A stretch of DNA of 64,000 bases from the NCBI GenBank assembly GCA_017538365.1, contig JAFYIZ010000026.1, forward strand, positions 54,113 through 118,112, read 5' to 3'. Positions 36,519 to 45,461 of the stretch are shown here, one piece after another; position 1 is the first letter of the stretch; each line of letters begins with the position of its first letter. The position numbers were made by a program, and so were the translations under genes. Below the pieces are notes generated by a model. That model ran no database searches. It was not told the origin of the DNA and worked only from the letters and a program-made list of their open reading frames with translations. This DNA comes from a bacterium (GTDB lineage Bacteria; UBP6; UBA1177).

Positions 36519-37365
36519 CCGTCACCCCTGTGATTGTTACGGTTGCAACTGCTTCGATAAATTCATTATAAGCCGCTTCTTCATCAGCGCTAAGACTGCA
36601 AACAGCCTTATAGCAGCCGTCAAAACTCTGACAGATACCGATTACCTGTGATATAACCACGTCTTTGCTCACATGGCTTTTAACGTTCGCTAAATAAGCG
36701 TTTAAAGCCTCTTGAATATCGCTCTGAAGAGTGTTCGAAGCGCTTCTTTTCGCGATTATTGAGACCGTAAAGGCTATCTCTTTTTTATCCGGGAAATAAA
36801 CTTCCACTTTTTCACCGAGCGGACGAACATCCACAGGCGTAAGTGCAGCGGCAACCTTAGCTAAAACTTCATCCATTGCCGCTTTGTCGTCGCCTGTTGC
36901 TTCCGCATAATCAGCCGTAGTCCAATAATTCTTAGTTAAAACAAATACTTGAACTATACCGGCAGGCGTTCCGTCGCTGCGAAGCGCGCTGTAAGGATCA
37001 ACGTCGATAATGTTTTCGGGATCGGCATTTTTTGAGATATAACGGTAAGCGGCTTCGGTTCCGCAGACAGTAAAAGCGTTCATCGACTCACGGATACGTA
37101 CACGGTATTCATCGTCGCTTTCACCTTCATATCTTACACAGTTACGCAGCGCACCGAGATAGTCAAGCATCGGATAACGCGCAAAATCAAGCAGATTCTG
37201 CTTGTCTGCATCCTGAATATTGCAGCGCAGAATATAAATATCGTAAGCAATCTGAGTAAGAAGCACATATTCAGGATCGGCGGGCTGGATGCCGGAATCA
37301 CTGATCATGCGGTTTCTTGTCGCTTCAAAATCGCGTTCGATAAAATTAGGTTGTTCTATTGCCAT
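36505..37365 (-). CDS. Baseplate protein J
   Basis: A 286-residue baseplate wedge protein of the P2 gpJ family: FIERDFEATRNRMI at the start, LTQIAYDIYILRCNIQDADKQNLLDFA and YLGALRNCVRYEGESDDEYRVRI. It stabilises the baseplate around the tail tube. Adjacent to gpW-like and gpI genes in the usual order. Confidence 0.9.
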   Translation of the reverse strand: MAIEQPNFIERDFEATRNRMISDSGIQPADPEYVLLTQIAYDIYILRCNIQDADKQNLLDFARYPMLDYLGALRNCVRYEGESDDEYRVRIRESMNAFTVCGTEAAYRYISKNADPENIIDVDPYSALRSDGTPAGIVQVFVLTKNYWTTADYAEATGDDKAAMDEVLAKVAAALTPVDVRPLGEKVEVYFPDKKEIAFTVSIIAKRSASNTLQSDIQEALNAYLANVKSHVSKDVVISQVIGICQSFDGCYKAVCSLSADEEAAYNEFIEAVATVTITGVTDERE

Positions 37366-37704
37366 TTATAACTCCTTTACAAGTTCGCCGCCACCGTTTT
37401 TGCCGCTCTTATAAGTCCATGTAATAACTAACAAAGCGCGCCCGTTTTCAACCGTAGTTTTAACTTTATCGACTTTTACATCGGGAATATAAAGAGCAAG
37501 CTGCCTGTTCAAATCCTGCACTACCGTCGAAACCAGCTTAGTTGACGGTATATCCATTATATCGTCTCTGACACCCATTCCGGGATCTCCGACAACCGCA
37601 CTTTTCGGCGTTTGCAGAATCATGTCTATCTGCTGGTTTATGCGGTCTGCTCCATATACAAGTTCACCCGCATTAGTTCTTGATATTACGCCGACTTTTG
37701 CCAT
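37366..37704 (-). CDS. Baseplate wedge protein, gpW/gp25 family
   Basis: A 112-residue protein with the lysozyme-like gp25 pattern: INQQIDMILQTPKSAVVGDPGMGV and LRRQLALYIPDVKVD-like sequence (here LNRQLALYIPD). In P2 (gpW) and T4 (gp25) this family nucleates sheath assembly on the baseplate. It directly precedes gpJ by one base. Confidence 0.85.
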   Translation of the reverse strand: MAKVGVISRTNAGELVYGADRINQQIDMILQTPKSAVVGDPGMGVRDDIMDIPSTKLVSTVVQDLNRQLALYIPDVKVDKVKTTVENGRALLVITWTYKSGKNGGGELVKEL

Positions 37705-38532
37705 CTACATCACCGCCTGAAGTTTAGCATAAAGAGCCTGAGCGCCGGAAAGGTCGGCTGCGACCGCAACGGCGGCAAAGCCGAAAGTATATCGGTTCGA
37801 TGAAGTTGAAGGCGCGCCCGCTTCACTTATTGCCCGGGTTATCCATGAGCCGACGGCCGGTTCCATCGCATATTGATAAAGTCCGCTGGTCGAAAGCCCC
37901 GAAAGCATTCTGTTAGCCGCCGTGATTGCCGCTTCAAAACTTGCAATTTTAGCCGATACCTGGTCTTTTGCGTTTTGTAGGTTTGCGACAACCGCTTTTT
38001 GCGCGTTCCACGCCGTCTGCGCTGCGTTGAAAGCGCCCGGCATAAGTTCGCCGAAAGTAAGCCCTTCCCACTTGTCAAGCGGCAAATCCACCTCAATATC
38101 CGGTTTTTTATTGAAAGAATCGGGCAGCTTCGGAGAGATCGGATCAATCTTCATCTTTGTTGCAAGCGCGTCATACATCGCTGTAAAGGCGGCCTCTGCG
38201 CTCGCTTCACTTTCCATACTGGCAATATTGAAATATCCGCATGAATACATGCCGCTTTCGGTCGTCGGCGCATCAGGCGCATTGACAAGCCTGTTAGCCC
38301 AGCTTCCTTCGTGCGGAGTCAGAACAATAATAGCGAAGCCCGTCTCAGCAAGCTCGTCAAGATCCTGTTGCAGCAGATTGAGCGCGGTATTTGCATCATT
38401 CAATGCGCCCTGAACTACCGTTAAAGCATCATTCAGTTTAGCAAGCCCCGCTTCAGCTTCAGCCTTTGCGGTAGTTGCTGCCTCAAACGCTTCGGGAATT
38501 ATGTCGCCGATAGTTTTGCTTTGCCACGCCAT
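37705..38532 (-). CDS. Unknown virion protein with internal duplication
   Basis: A 275-residue protein I could not assign. It consists of two similar halves: TIGDIIPEAFEAA ... HEGSWANRL ... GMYSCGYFNIA and TFGELMPGAFNAA ... AVGSWITRA ... RYTFGFAAVA. Each half begins with an Ala-rich helical stretch with coiled-coil character. Its position between the hub/LysM genes and gpW-like gene suggests a baseplate or tail-tip component. Confidence 0.65.
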   Translation of the reverse strand: MAWQSKTIGDIIPEAFEAATTAKAEAEAGLAKLNDALTVVQGALNDANTALNLLQQDLDELAETGFAIIVLTPHEGSWANRLVNAPDAPTTESGMYSCGYFNIASMESEASAEAAFTAMYDALATKMKIDPISPKLPDSFNKKPDIEVDLPLDKWEGLTFGELMPGAFNAAQTAWNAQKAVVANLQNAKDQVSAKIASFEAAITAANRMLSGLSTSGLYQYAMEPAVGSWITRAISEAGAPSTSSNRYTFGFAAVAVAADLSGAQALYAKLQAVM

Positions 38533-38541
38533 TTCAGCCTC

Positions 38542-38763
38542 CTAACCGACTATCGGAGTTGAAGGAGTAAGCGAAGGAGAACCAGGCGCGGTGCATTCGT
38601 GAGTATGCGTCATGTAAGCAATATTGACCTTTGTAAGCGCATTGTAGAGCGCTTCACCGAACGCATCACAGAAATCCTGACCTTTTCCGCTTGACATTTC
38701 GACAAGATTCTTACTCGCAAAAGCGGCAAGCGCTATTTGTTGACATTCAGTTTTAGTAAGCAT
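38542..38763 (-). CDS. Small unknown tail protein with THTHEC motif
   Basis: A 73-residue protein. The N-terminal half looks helical; the C-terminal part AYMTHTHECTAPGSPSLTP resembles the histidine-rich tips of phage baseplate spikes, where His residues bind iron. The gpV-like spike gene of this phage is displaced to 49907, so this could be a separate tip. That role is inference from the motif and position. Confidence 0.5.
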   Translation of the reverse strand: MLTKTECQQIALAAFASKNLVEMSSGKGQDFCDAFGEALYNALTKVNIAYMTHTHECTAPGSPSLTPSTPIVG

Positions 38764-38988
38764 TTATACTCCTTTAATATCATGTTTTAATTTTGTTTCA
38801 TAAACACTTTCACTTATAGGAATAACGATTGTTTGACCGACATAATCTTCTAAAACCACTCTGAATTTAAGTTGCGGATTATACTGATAAATCGGCTCGA
38901 CATTATCGACGCGCCCGTAAAATTTCTGACTAATCATATCAATGCGGTCGCCGCTTATTATTTTATAGGCATAAAACTTCGTGCTCAT
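38764..38988 (-). CDS. Tail protein X (LysM-like)
   Basis: A 74-residue LysM-type protein: YKIISGDRIDMISQKFYGRVDNVEPIYQ and a C-terminal GQTIVIP. This matches the P2 gpX family found beside the tail hub gene. Its start overlaps the stop of the gpD-like gene by four bases. Confidence 0.85.
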   Translation of the reverse strand: MSTKFYAYKIISGDRIDMISQKFYGRVDNVEPIYQYNPQLKFRVVLEDYVGQTIVIPISESVYETKLKHDIKGV

Positions 38989-39962
38989 AATGCAAAAACC
39001 TCCACGGTAGTAAGAAACGCATCGTCGCCGTTTTGAATTGAGTGCGTTCCTTTCTTGACGGCGTAGCAGCCGGAAAGCTGACCAGCGCCTTTAAGCTCAA
39101 TAACCGAGCCGGAATTGACAAGCGTGTTTCCTTCAAAAACAAAAACACCGGTTATAGCGTCAAGGTTTGCCTGTGTCAGAGCCGCCTTTGCTTCCGATTC
39201 ACTCTGCGCGTCTGTTTCCGAGCGCGTTTCTATTTTTAGAATAAGCCCGTTCGCATTGTAGGTGTCTTCAACTTTTTTCTGAAATTTCACACCCTTACGG
39301 AAGTAAGTCGCTTCGCAGTATTGATAAGTGCGACCGGAATCATTAAGTAATGACCCGTCAAGCAGCTTTTCAGCTTTGATCGTAAAATCAGGGTTAGACG
39401 CTTTATCTCTAAGGGTTTCCCATTTGTAGAAATAAAGCACATTGTCTTCGATTCTGACTACATAACCGAAAAGGTCGGCAAGTTCCTGTAAAAATTCAAG
39501 ATCTGAATTAGACTGGCTTTTCTTTCCGAGTTCAAGTTCCCCAATTTCCCCTTCTACTGTAAGATTATTCCGGCTTGCTACCTCATTTACCACTTTTTTG
39601 AGAGTTCCGGCATAACTCCTATATTGCGTCTCATAGAAGTTTTTCGCGATTGCCGTAGAGGTTCCGCGCAGCGTGACGGTATGATTGGCAAGGTCATAGC
39701 TCGTTTCATCGATCTCGAAGTCGCCGCAGAAAAGCGGGTCGGTAGAGTCGCTGTAACCGATGACGAGCGAAAAGGTGTCACCTTTTTTCGGGTATAAGTC
39801 ATCGAAAAATTCGCCTTTACTGTTATCAAGCGTGAGATTGCAGGTGTTAGCTCCACCGGAAAGCCGAAAGTCGTAGGAAACGGATACCACGCCGGATGCA
39901 AGACCTGATTTAAACTCTTCATTGTTATAACTCACTGAAAAATAAGGAGTTCTCGTGCTCAT
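38985..39962 (-). CDS. Baseplate hub protein, P2 gpD family
   Basis: A 325-residue protein with the late-control D/hub pattern: early VSVSYDFRLSGGANTCNLTLDN, DTFSLVIGYSD, a central NLTVEGEIGELELGKKSQSNSDLEFLQELADLFGYVVRIED and a C-terminal VKKGTHSIQNGDDAFLTTVEV. It forms the hub that holds the spike. It overlaps both neighbours (gpU-like and gpX-like) by short stretches. Confidence 0.88.
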   Translation of the reverse strand: MSTRTPYFSVSYNNEEFKSGLASGVVSVSYDFRLSGGANTCNLTLDNSKGEFFDDLYPKKGDTFSLVIGYSDSTDPLFCGDFEIDETSYDLANHTVTLRGTSTAIAKNFYETQYRSYAGTLKKVVNEVASRNNLTVEGEIGELELGKKSQSNSDLEFLQELADLFGYVVRIEDNVLYFYKWETLRDKASNPDFTIKAEKLLDGSLLNDSGRTYQYCEATYFRKGVKFQKKVEDTYNANGLILKIETRSETDAQSESEAKAALTQANLDAITGVFVFEGNTLVNSGSVIELKGAGQLSGCYAVKKGTHSIQNGDDAFLTTVEVFAL

Positions 39963-40474
39963 TACTGCCTCGCTATATCAGCCGGATTTACGTCAAGATA
40001 ATCGCCCGCGCTGCCGAAAAAAGGCTCTTCAGTCTCATCGTCAGGATCGGGCATCATCGCCGCAGCCGCTTCATCCTGAGCAATTTTCAAAAACTGAGCT
40101 TCGGAGTATTCCTTTAAAGTCACATCGACCGTCGCTGCCATGGGCGTACCGTCAGGGAAGCGTTTTTCAGCTCTGACCGATATATCAAGAATTGCAAAGT
40201 TGCCCTGAAATTCGCCGTTGTCATGGAAAAGAGGGCACACCTCGCCGTCATCCATAAGAGCAAAAAGCCTGTTTATGTAGTCAGACGGATCGCAGAAATC
40301 TGCGTGGAAATACATCGAAACGGTCAGATTCATCAGCCCCTGACCTTTGCGCTGCAAAATCGGTTTTCCTGTTGCGGGCTTCAATTCGACGTAGGTGTGC
40401 GCCTTATTGTAAGACTCGCTTTCGGGGCTTTCAGCCGGGCGGTCAAAAATTATGTTACCGAATATAAACGACAT
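39962..40474 (-). CDS. Tail protein U family
   Basis: A 170-residue protein like P2 gpU: FIFGNIIFDRPAES at the start, a GKPILQRKGQGLMNLTVSMYFHADF core, and MDDGEVCPLFHDNGEFQGNFAILDIS. It probably caps the tail or joins tube and baseplate. It overlaps the hub gene by one base and directly follows the tape measure. Confidence 0.8.
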   Translation of the reverse strand: MSFIFGNIIFDRPAESPESESYNKAHTYVELKPATGKPILQRKGQGLMNLTVSMYFHADFCDPSDYINRLFALMDDGEVCPLFHDNGEFQGNFAILDISVRAEKRFPDGTPMAATVDVTLKEYSEAQFLKIAQDEAAAAMMPDPDDETEEPFFGSAGDYLDVNPADIARQ

Positions 40475-42364
40475 TTATGACCCCTGGTATCTATAACGGC
40501 CTTCGCGTTTCTGTATCATCTCAATTTCGCGCATAACCTGCTTCATATCCTTGTTTTTAGCGTCGATATTGATCGTATTGTAATATGTGAAGTTGTCGCC
40601 CGCTTTTTTCGCTTCCATTGCAGCCTTGTCACGCTGGATTTTTACATTGCTGGATGCAAGCTCATCGACTCTGAGCGACGCTTTTGCAGCGGCTTCCGTA
40701 ACTTCGCCACCGTGAATAATGTAAGAAAAAAAGCCGCCGATTTTGGAAAGCACCGCTTTTAAGCCTTCAAGTCCGCTTGTGAGAACTGCAAAATCCTGAC
40801 CGACATCGGTCGTCACGTCACCGAGCGCGGAAAAGACCTTATACCATGCAACGGCCCCCGCTATAATTACAGCCATCGGAGCCATAGCAAGCAGTATTTT
40901 GCCCGCTGAAGCCATCGTCGCGAGCGTATGTGTCCACATCGCAGCCCTGTGCGCTATAAGCCATGTCACCGCCGTTTTCATTATCGGCAGTGCCATTGCC
41001 AAATTAGCCATGACTTGCAGAAAGTTTCCCGCTGCAACGGCAAGCAGTCCTACGCCGCCAGTGGTTATAGTGAAAAAACGGATAAGAGTCGGATTTTCTT
41101 CCGCAATCTTGCCGATCCACGCCGCTATGTCTGTCAGCATGTCGGCAAAACGCTGAAGTTCATCCGTATAAAGCCCGCCGATGATACCCATTGAGCTGTC
41201 AAGCGTACCCATAAACGCATTCCATTTACCTGAAAAAGTACCGAGCTGAAGGCTTGTCTGCGCTGCCAGCGACGCCTGACCCTCGATCTCTGCGCGCGTC
41301 TGAGCTGCACCCGCATTGCCCGATTTCATAAGGACGGCGACAAGCGACTTGATTTCAGGCAGTTCGCCGAAAACCTTGCCGATTATCGCCGCTCTTTTTT
41401 CGTCGGAGATACGTGAATCATTGAGCTTTTCTATCTGAGTAACTAAATTTTCGAAACCTAAATAGCGGCCTGTCTGATCTACGAATTGCAGTCTCTGACC
41501 GCGCGGCAGCATAGCGTTGGCAGCCGCCACCGATTTCTGATCCATGACCCTGCTTTCCAGCTTTGCAAGGTTGGTGCTGAGCGTGTCGGCTGAAGATCCT
41601 GCGAGCTGTCTTCTAAGCATTGCAAAATAAGGTATGCGCTGAGAAAGCGCTTCAAAACCGCTCTGACCGAGCGCGCCCGCCGATGCGCCCGTCTTAGCTA
41701 TCATCGTAACCATGTCATCGACAGAAACACCGAGATTGCTTGATCTTGCCAGCAGGTCATAAATGCCGCCGTTTCCGCCTAAATTAGCCTGATCTACACC
41801 CCAGGTGCGCGATATAGCAGCAGCATACTGAAGCGCGCGTCCGTAGTCGTTTCCGAGAACACCGACCGCAAATTCAGCCGCAGACTTAAGACCTCCCTTG
41901 GTAAGAGCTTCCGGGTCAAGCCCCTGAGCAACTGCGCCCGCAGCGGCGCGGTACATTTCATCGGCTGTTGCAGGCATAACATTGGCGACCTTGATTATTT
42001 CTTTTGAGAGGTCATCGTAAGACGCCGCGACTTCGCCGTTTGCCTGAAGCATCTTTGATTTCAACTGAGCCATGCCGCCTTCCATGCGTGCCATTGCAGA
42101 AACAGGCCGCTCAAAAACTGAAAGAATATTTTTCCCGAAAGCCGCGATGTCGGCCCCGGTGTTTTTCATTACTTCCAGGCCCTGGAACTGTTCGCGCATT
42201 TTTTTGGCATAGTCACCTAAACCGGAAAAAGCGTTATTGACCTTATTGATTGAGCTTGTTACGCCGTTTGCCATTGAGTTGGCGGCGTATGTCATAACAT
42301 TCAGGGGCTCTGATACGCCGTCCTTAAGCAGCATCGTCAGACTGAGCTTAATATCCTGCGCCAT
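40475..42364 (-). CDS. Tail tape measure protein
   Basis: A 629-residue protein with the TP901/P2-type tape measure domain: MARMEGGMAQLKSKM, a middle GLKSAAEFAVGVLGNDYGRALQYAA, QRIPYFAMLRRQ, then two hydrophobic segments near residues 430-510. Length predicts a tail of roughly 90-100 nm if about 0.15 nm per residue applies. It starts right after the frameshift-encoded tail chaperone, as in P2, Mu and lambda. Confidence 0.88.
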   Translation of the reverse strand: MAQDIKLSLTMLLKDGVSEPLNVMTYAANSMANGVTSSINKVNNAFSGLGDYAKKMREQFQGLEVMKNTGADIAAFGKNILSVFERPVSAMARMEGGMAQLKSKMLQANGEVAASYDDLSKEIIKVANVMPATADEMYRAAAGAVAQGLDPEALTKGGLKSAAEFAVGVLGNDYGRALQYAAAISRTWGVDQANLGGNGGIYDLLARSSNLGVSVDDMVTMIAKTGASAGALGQSGFEALSQRIPYFAMLRRQLAGSSADTLSTNLAKLESRVMDQKSVAAANAMLPRGQRLQFVDQTGRYLGFENLVTQIEKLNDSRISDEKRAAIIGKVFGELPEIKSLVAVLMKSGNAGAAQTRAEIEGQASLAAQTSLQLGTFSGKWNAFMGTLDSSMGIIGGLYTDELQRFADMLTDIAAWIGKIAEENPTLIRFFTITTGGVGLLAVAAGNFLQVMANLAMALPIMKTAVTWLIAHRAAMWTHTLATMASAGKILLAMAPMAVIIAGAVAWYKVFSALGDVTTDVGQDFAVLTSGLEGLKAVLSKIGGFFSYIIHGGEVTEAAAKASLRVDELASSNVKIQRDKAAMEAKKAGDNFTYYNTINIDAKNKDMKQVMREIEMIQKREGRYRYQGS

Positions 42365-42765
42365 TTATTCCCCTCTCTTCACTTCTTCCTCGAGCCGCTT
42401 GCAGAATTTATCCAGCGAGCGGCTCCAGAACTCGAACTCGTCGAGTTCCATTCTCATCACATCTTCAAACCCGAATTTTGCGCCCCGGGTAAGCGCGATT
42501 ACGCCTTCGGCTGAGGCAAATCCCCGAATCCCAAGGCTTTGCCAAGCTCTAAAAAATCGGGAAGCTCCATCTTTTCAACCTGCTCCATAACCGCGGGCTT
42601 TCCGTCAAATTTAGCGCATGAAGCTATCAGCGCGGCAACAAGCTTAAGCCCTTGATCTCCGCCGGATACGCGCTGAGCGTATATCGAATCACGGACGGTA
42701 GGTTTTCTGAGTTCAACCTTTTCAAACTTGAATGAATCCTGATTTTCGACTCTTACGATTTCCAT
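42365..42765 (-). CDS. Tail assembly chaperone, -1 frameshift extended form (E-E')
   Basis: In sense orientation the codons GAT TTT TTA contain T TTT TTA, an ideal X XXY YYZ site. A -1 shift there opens a frame that continues without a stop for about 60 residues (through GVIALTRGAKFGFEDV and FEFWSRSLDKFCKRLEEE) to a TAA at 42365-42367, directly touching the tape measure start. This is the conserved E/E' arrangement of P2-like and Mu-like tails. Product is predicted from sequence, not shown. Confidence 0.85.
42499..42765 (-). CDS. Tail assembly chaperone, short form (gpE-like)
   Basis: The 88-residue zero-frame product between tail tube and tape measure, MEIVRVENQDSFKFEKVELRKP onward, matches the P2 gpE/Mu gp41 size and position. 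The start at 42765 follows GGAGGAG. It ends soon after a perfect -1 slippery heptamer at 42550-42556. The chaperone coats the tape measure during tail assembly and is absent from the virion. Confidence 0.82.
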   Translation of the reverse strand: MEIVRVENQDSFKFEKVELRKPTVRDSIYAQRVSGGDQGLKLVAALIASCAKFDGKPAVMEQVEKMELPDFLELGKALGFGDLPQPKA

Positions 42766-42774
42766 TATCTCCTC

Positions 42775-42817
42775 CAAAAAAATATTTGCGGCGGCACTCT
42801 TGGATCAATGCCGCCGC
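42775..42817 (-). terminator. GC-rich hairpin with T run after the tail tube gene
   Basis: GCGGCGGCA and TGCCGCCGC form a 9-bp perfect stem with a 12-base loop (42788-42817). On the minus strand it is followed by AAATATTTTTTT just before the chaperone gene. It probably lowers read-through or stabilises tube mRNA so that tube exceeds chaperone. Confidence 0.7.
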
Positions 42818-42832
42818 CGGGGCAAGGATTTA

Positions 42833-43342
42833 CTAAAGTACGCCGTTTACTTTTGCGTTGGCAAGCTGATCCTTTCCGTTGACCTCGAAAATATTGTTGT
42901 CAACGTCAATTTTGATGACTTCGTTTTCGTCATGTTTAACAAGGATATAGTCAAGCGCAAACTTTGTTTTCTGACCGCTCCAGTCCTGACCTTTCAGTGT
43001 TCCTGTGAGATTGTTTTCGATGATACGGCTCTTAAGCTCAATCACCGCCTGAAGCTCTCTTTCGGTTCCGTTTTCCGTGCGGACTACGTTGCCGTAAAGT
43101 GTAAGATTGTGGAGCGTAAACGGATTTACACATTCTTCGTTTATAAAATCCCAGGTAATGTCAAGTTCAAGATTGTCAATACCGACCGGAACGCGCTTTT
43201 TGCCGTACATGCCGATAGGATTGATGTCTTTCATTACCATATTGACGGAAAGGCCGGAAACTTCCTGAGCTCTTCCGTAAAGCGAATTGTCGTCAAGATA
43301 GACATTCGCAGCGGTGACGGTGTCAAAATGAAGTGCAGGCAT
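42833..43342 (-). CDS. Tail tube protein
   Basis: A 169-residue major tail tube protein of the P2 FII/Mu gpM family: VTAANVYLDDNSLYGRAQEVSGL at the start, GMYGKKRVPVGIDNLELDITWDFINEE in the middle. It polymerises into the inner tube. Paired with the sheath gene upstream by nine bases. Confidence 0.88.
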   Translation of the reverse strand: MPALHFDTVTAANVYLDDNSLYGRAQEVSGLSVNMVMKDINPIGMYGKKRVPVGIDNLELDITWDFINEECVNPFTLHNLTLYGNVVRTENGTERELQAVIELKSRIIENNLTGTLKGQDWSGQKTKFALDYILVKHDENEVIKIDVDNNIFEVNGKDQLANAKVNGVL

Positions 43343-43351
43343 GATTCCCTC

Positions 43352-44764
43352 CTACTTACCAAGGTTAGCAAGATATTCGACGTTATAGCTGCGCTCGTAG
43401 GTAATTCTGTCAGCCGGAGGCGTTGCAGCATCGTCGTATCTGAATTTGATTTTTCCCGCCATGAGGTCAGTCGGCGCATTGTCATCCGGGTCATACCAGC
43501 AGCGACCGCCTGCGATAGCACCGCGTGCCGTGAGACTGGTAAGAAATGCCTGAACGTCTCTGACAAGGCCGTTTATCCATGGCGTTGTTATCGGCTTGTC
43601 TATGCGCTGTTCGGAGTAATATTCAATGCTTTCTTCGATAACATCGCCAACCGTCTGAGTGACCTCGAAGATCTCGTGGTCAGTGTTTCCGCCCGAAGAG
43701 TTGTCATCGAAAGAGCTGTTCATATTCCCGCAGAATTTAAGCCCTGCTACGTTCTTTACAGTGACTATACCCGCAGCATTGAGCAGCTGTGAATCAGCCG
43801 AAGGATTGTTAACTGAGTATTCAACGGGAATTGAAAGCCCGTCAAATCCGCGTATAACGTGCGATGAAATTGACCACCAGTAGCCTTCGCTCGGGTCAAG
43901 ATCAACTCTCGCCCTGACACCAGCCGCCGCGCAGCTCATCGGAAATTCAACGCCGCCGCTTTTCAGATTCGGGAAAAGAAGGTTTGCTCTCTTTTCGTGG
44001 ATGCTGAATGCTTTAGTAGTTGCCGATCTTGCCGCAACGGTTTCGGCAACGGTATCATCCGTAGCAGTATCTGCGTCGATATAGGTGAGTCCTTTGAGCT
44101 TGTTTGCTACCGATACAAGCGCGTCTGCAACCTGCTTGTCTTTAGACCATCCCGGCGCAACAATGATTTTCGGGCAATATCCGGTAATTGTCTGAGCGTC
44201 AAGGAGCGTGTAAATACCGGTTCTCGGTGTTGCTGAATTGCTGCCGATAATATCGGATGTCGCTATTGAGTTGCCGACATACTGATAAGTTATCTTTTTA
44301 TTGACGGTCGGAGCGCCGCTTGTTTTGAGCGTGATTGTTCCCGCCATTGCGTTAAGCTCGTAGTCGGTTCCTTCAATGTAGGTCGTAGCAAGGTCAAGGC
44401 TCTTAACCACTACGTTTCCTACACCCTGATGGTCAAGTGTGATAACGCCGTCATCCGGTTCGCCTGTTTCAGCCGTTGAAACCGTTGTAACACCTACCGG
44501 AACTGCGATAACGATCGGAAGGTTTGCGTCAAACTGAGCGTACATTTTATCAAGCAGAGCAGGCATGAATGCGGGGCCTGATACCGGTCCGAACTGTTCA
44601 ATATCGCTCTGCTTTGTCATCACCACCGGAATATTCGGCTTGATTTCGCCTTTCCAGCCGGGTGCCGGAACGCCGACGATACCGATGATTGCCGTTTTAA
44701 CCTCTGATACATTGCGCGGAACATCACCCGCGTGGATAGTTTCTACACCGTGAAGATAAGCCAT
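43352..44764 (-). CDS. Tail sheath protein
   Basis: A 470-residue contractile sheath protein of the Mu gpL/P2 FI family. The start MAYLHGVETIHAGDVPRNV and VKTAIIGIVGVPAPGW are typical; the C-terminal half has EQRIDKPITTPWINGLVRDVQAFL, as in conserved sheath domains. An insert of beta-type sequence lies near residues 110-180. It establishes that the phage is a myovirus. Confidence 0.93.
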   Translation of the reverse strand: MAYLHGVETIHAGDVPRNVSEVKTAIIGIVGVPAPGWKGEIKPNIPVVMTKQSDIEQFGPVSGPAFMPALLDKMYAQFDANLPIVIAVPVGVTTVSTAETGEPDDGVITLDHQGVGNVVVKSLDLATTYIEGTDYELNAMAGTITLKTSGAPTVNKKITYQYVGNSIATSDIIGSNSATPRTGIYTLLDAQTITGYCPKIIVAPGWSKDKQVADALVSVANKLKGLTYIDADTATDDTVAETVAARSATTKAFSIHEKRANLLFPNLKSGGVEFPMSCAAAGVRARVDLDPSEGYWWSISSHVIRGFDGLSIPVEYSVNNPSADSQLLNAAGIVTVKNVAGLKFCGNMNSSFDDNSSGGNTDHEIFEVTQTVGDVIEESIEYYSEQRIDKPITTPWINGLVRDVQAFLTSLTARGAIAGGRCWYDPDDNAPTDLMAGKIKFRYDDAATPPADRITYERSYNVEYLANLGK

Positions 44765-44774
44765 TTATACCTCC

Positions 44775-45461
44775 TTAACTATAAAGACTGTTGTCAAGTT
44801 TACGTATTCTGCAGTAATAATCCTGAATATCGGGAATATCGCTTGTTGTAATCGGCGTAGATCCTCCTTGAAGACCGAAAAGCATTGTAAAAGAAGAATC
44901 CTGACAGCGCCCTATGCCGATAACGCCGGTAGTGTTAGTACATTTATCAAGCTGCTGCACGCCCTTATAAGTCACTTCACCATCTGCATCTGTTTCGATT
45001 CTTAAAATCGCTCTACTGTAGAAAGGTCTATGATTTGAAATTTTGTTATTGATTTCCACCTCGAAAAACTCTACAGAATTACTACCCAATATTTGCGGTG
45101 AGTAAAATTCATAACCGCCGTAATAACCGCCTGACATGGCTGATGCGACATTCGGGTCAAACACATCGTTGGTAAGATCAAACACTTCTTTGGAGTTATA
45201 ACCTCCATTCCAGCCCATTTGCCGGTTGATCGCATTGATCTGCGGCTGAACCGTCCCTTTCCACGTCTCAAACTGTGCATTCATTTTAGCCCAGTTGGGA
45301 ACGGTCGTTTCTTGAACATGGTCGGTGTTGTCGATGTATTTTACAGTCACGTCCTGCGGCGTGTCACTGTAAACCATGTTGTAAATGTTCATCAAGATGC
45401 TTTTACAGACGTCGCCCAGGTTCTTAACGAACTGCAGCGCGTCATCCCACGTGAACGGCAT
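44775..45461 (-). CDS. Unknown phage protein upstream of sheath
   Basis: A 228-residue protein with no recognised family. The N-terminus is helical; the C-terminal half (FEVEINNKISNHRPFYSRAILRIETD ... FGLQGGSTPITT) is beta-rich. Aromatic residues cluster in GGYYGGYEFYSP. Position between the gp37-like gene and the sheath suggests a head-tail or tail-terminator role. It starts right after the previous gene stop. Confidence 0.6.
   Translation of the reverse strand: MPFTWDDALQFVKNLGDVCKSILMNIYNMVYSDTPQDVTVKYIDNTDHVQETTVPNWAKMNAQFETWKGTVQPQINAINRQMGWNGGYNSKEVFDLTNDVFDPNVASAMSGGYYGGYEFYSPQILGSNSVEFFEVEINNKISNHRPFYSRAILRIETDADGEVTYKGVQQLDKCTNTTGVIGIGRCQDSSFTMLFGLQGGSTPITTSDIPDIQDYYCRIRKLDNSLYS

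Noticed and set aside
42800-43792. 330-residue plus-strand frame over tail tube and sheath genes
   Set aside because: Antisense to two well-supported structural genes and crosses their junction.
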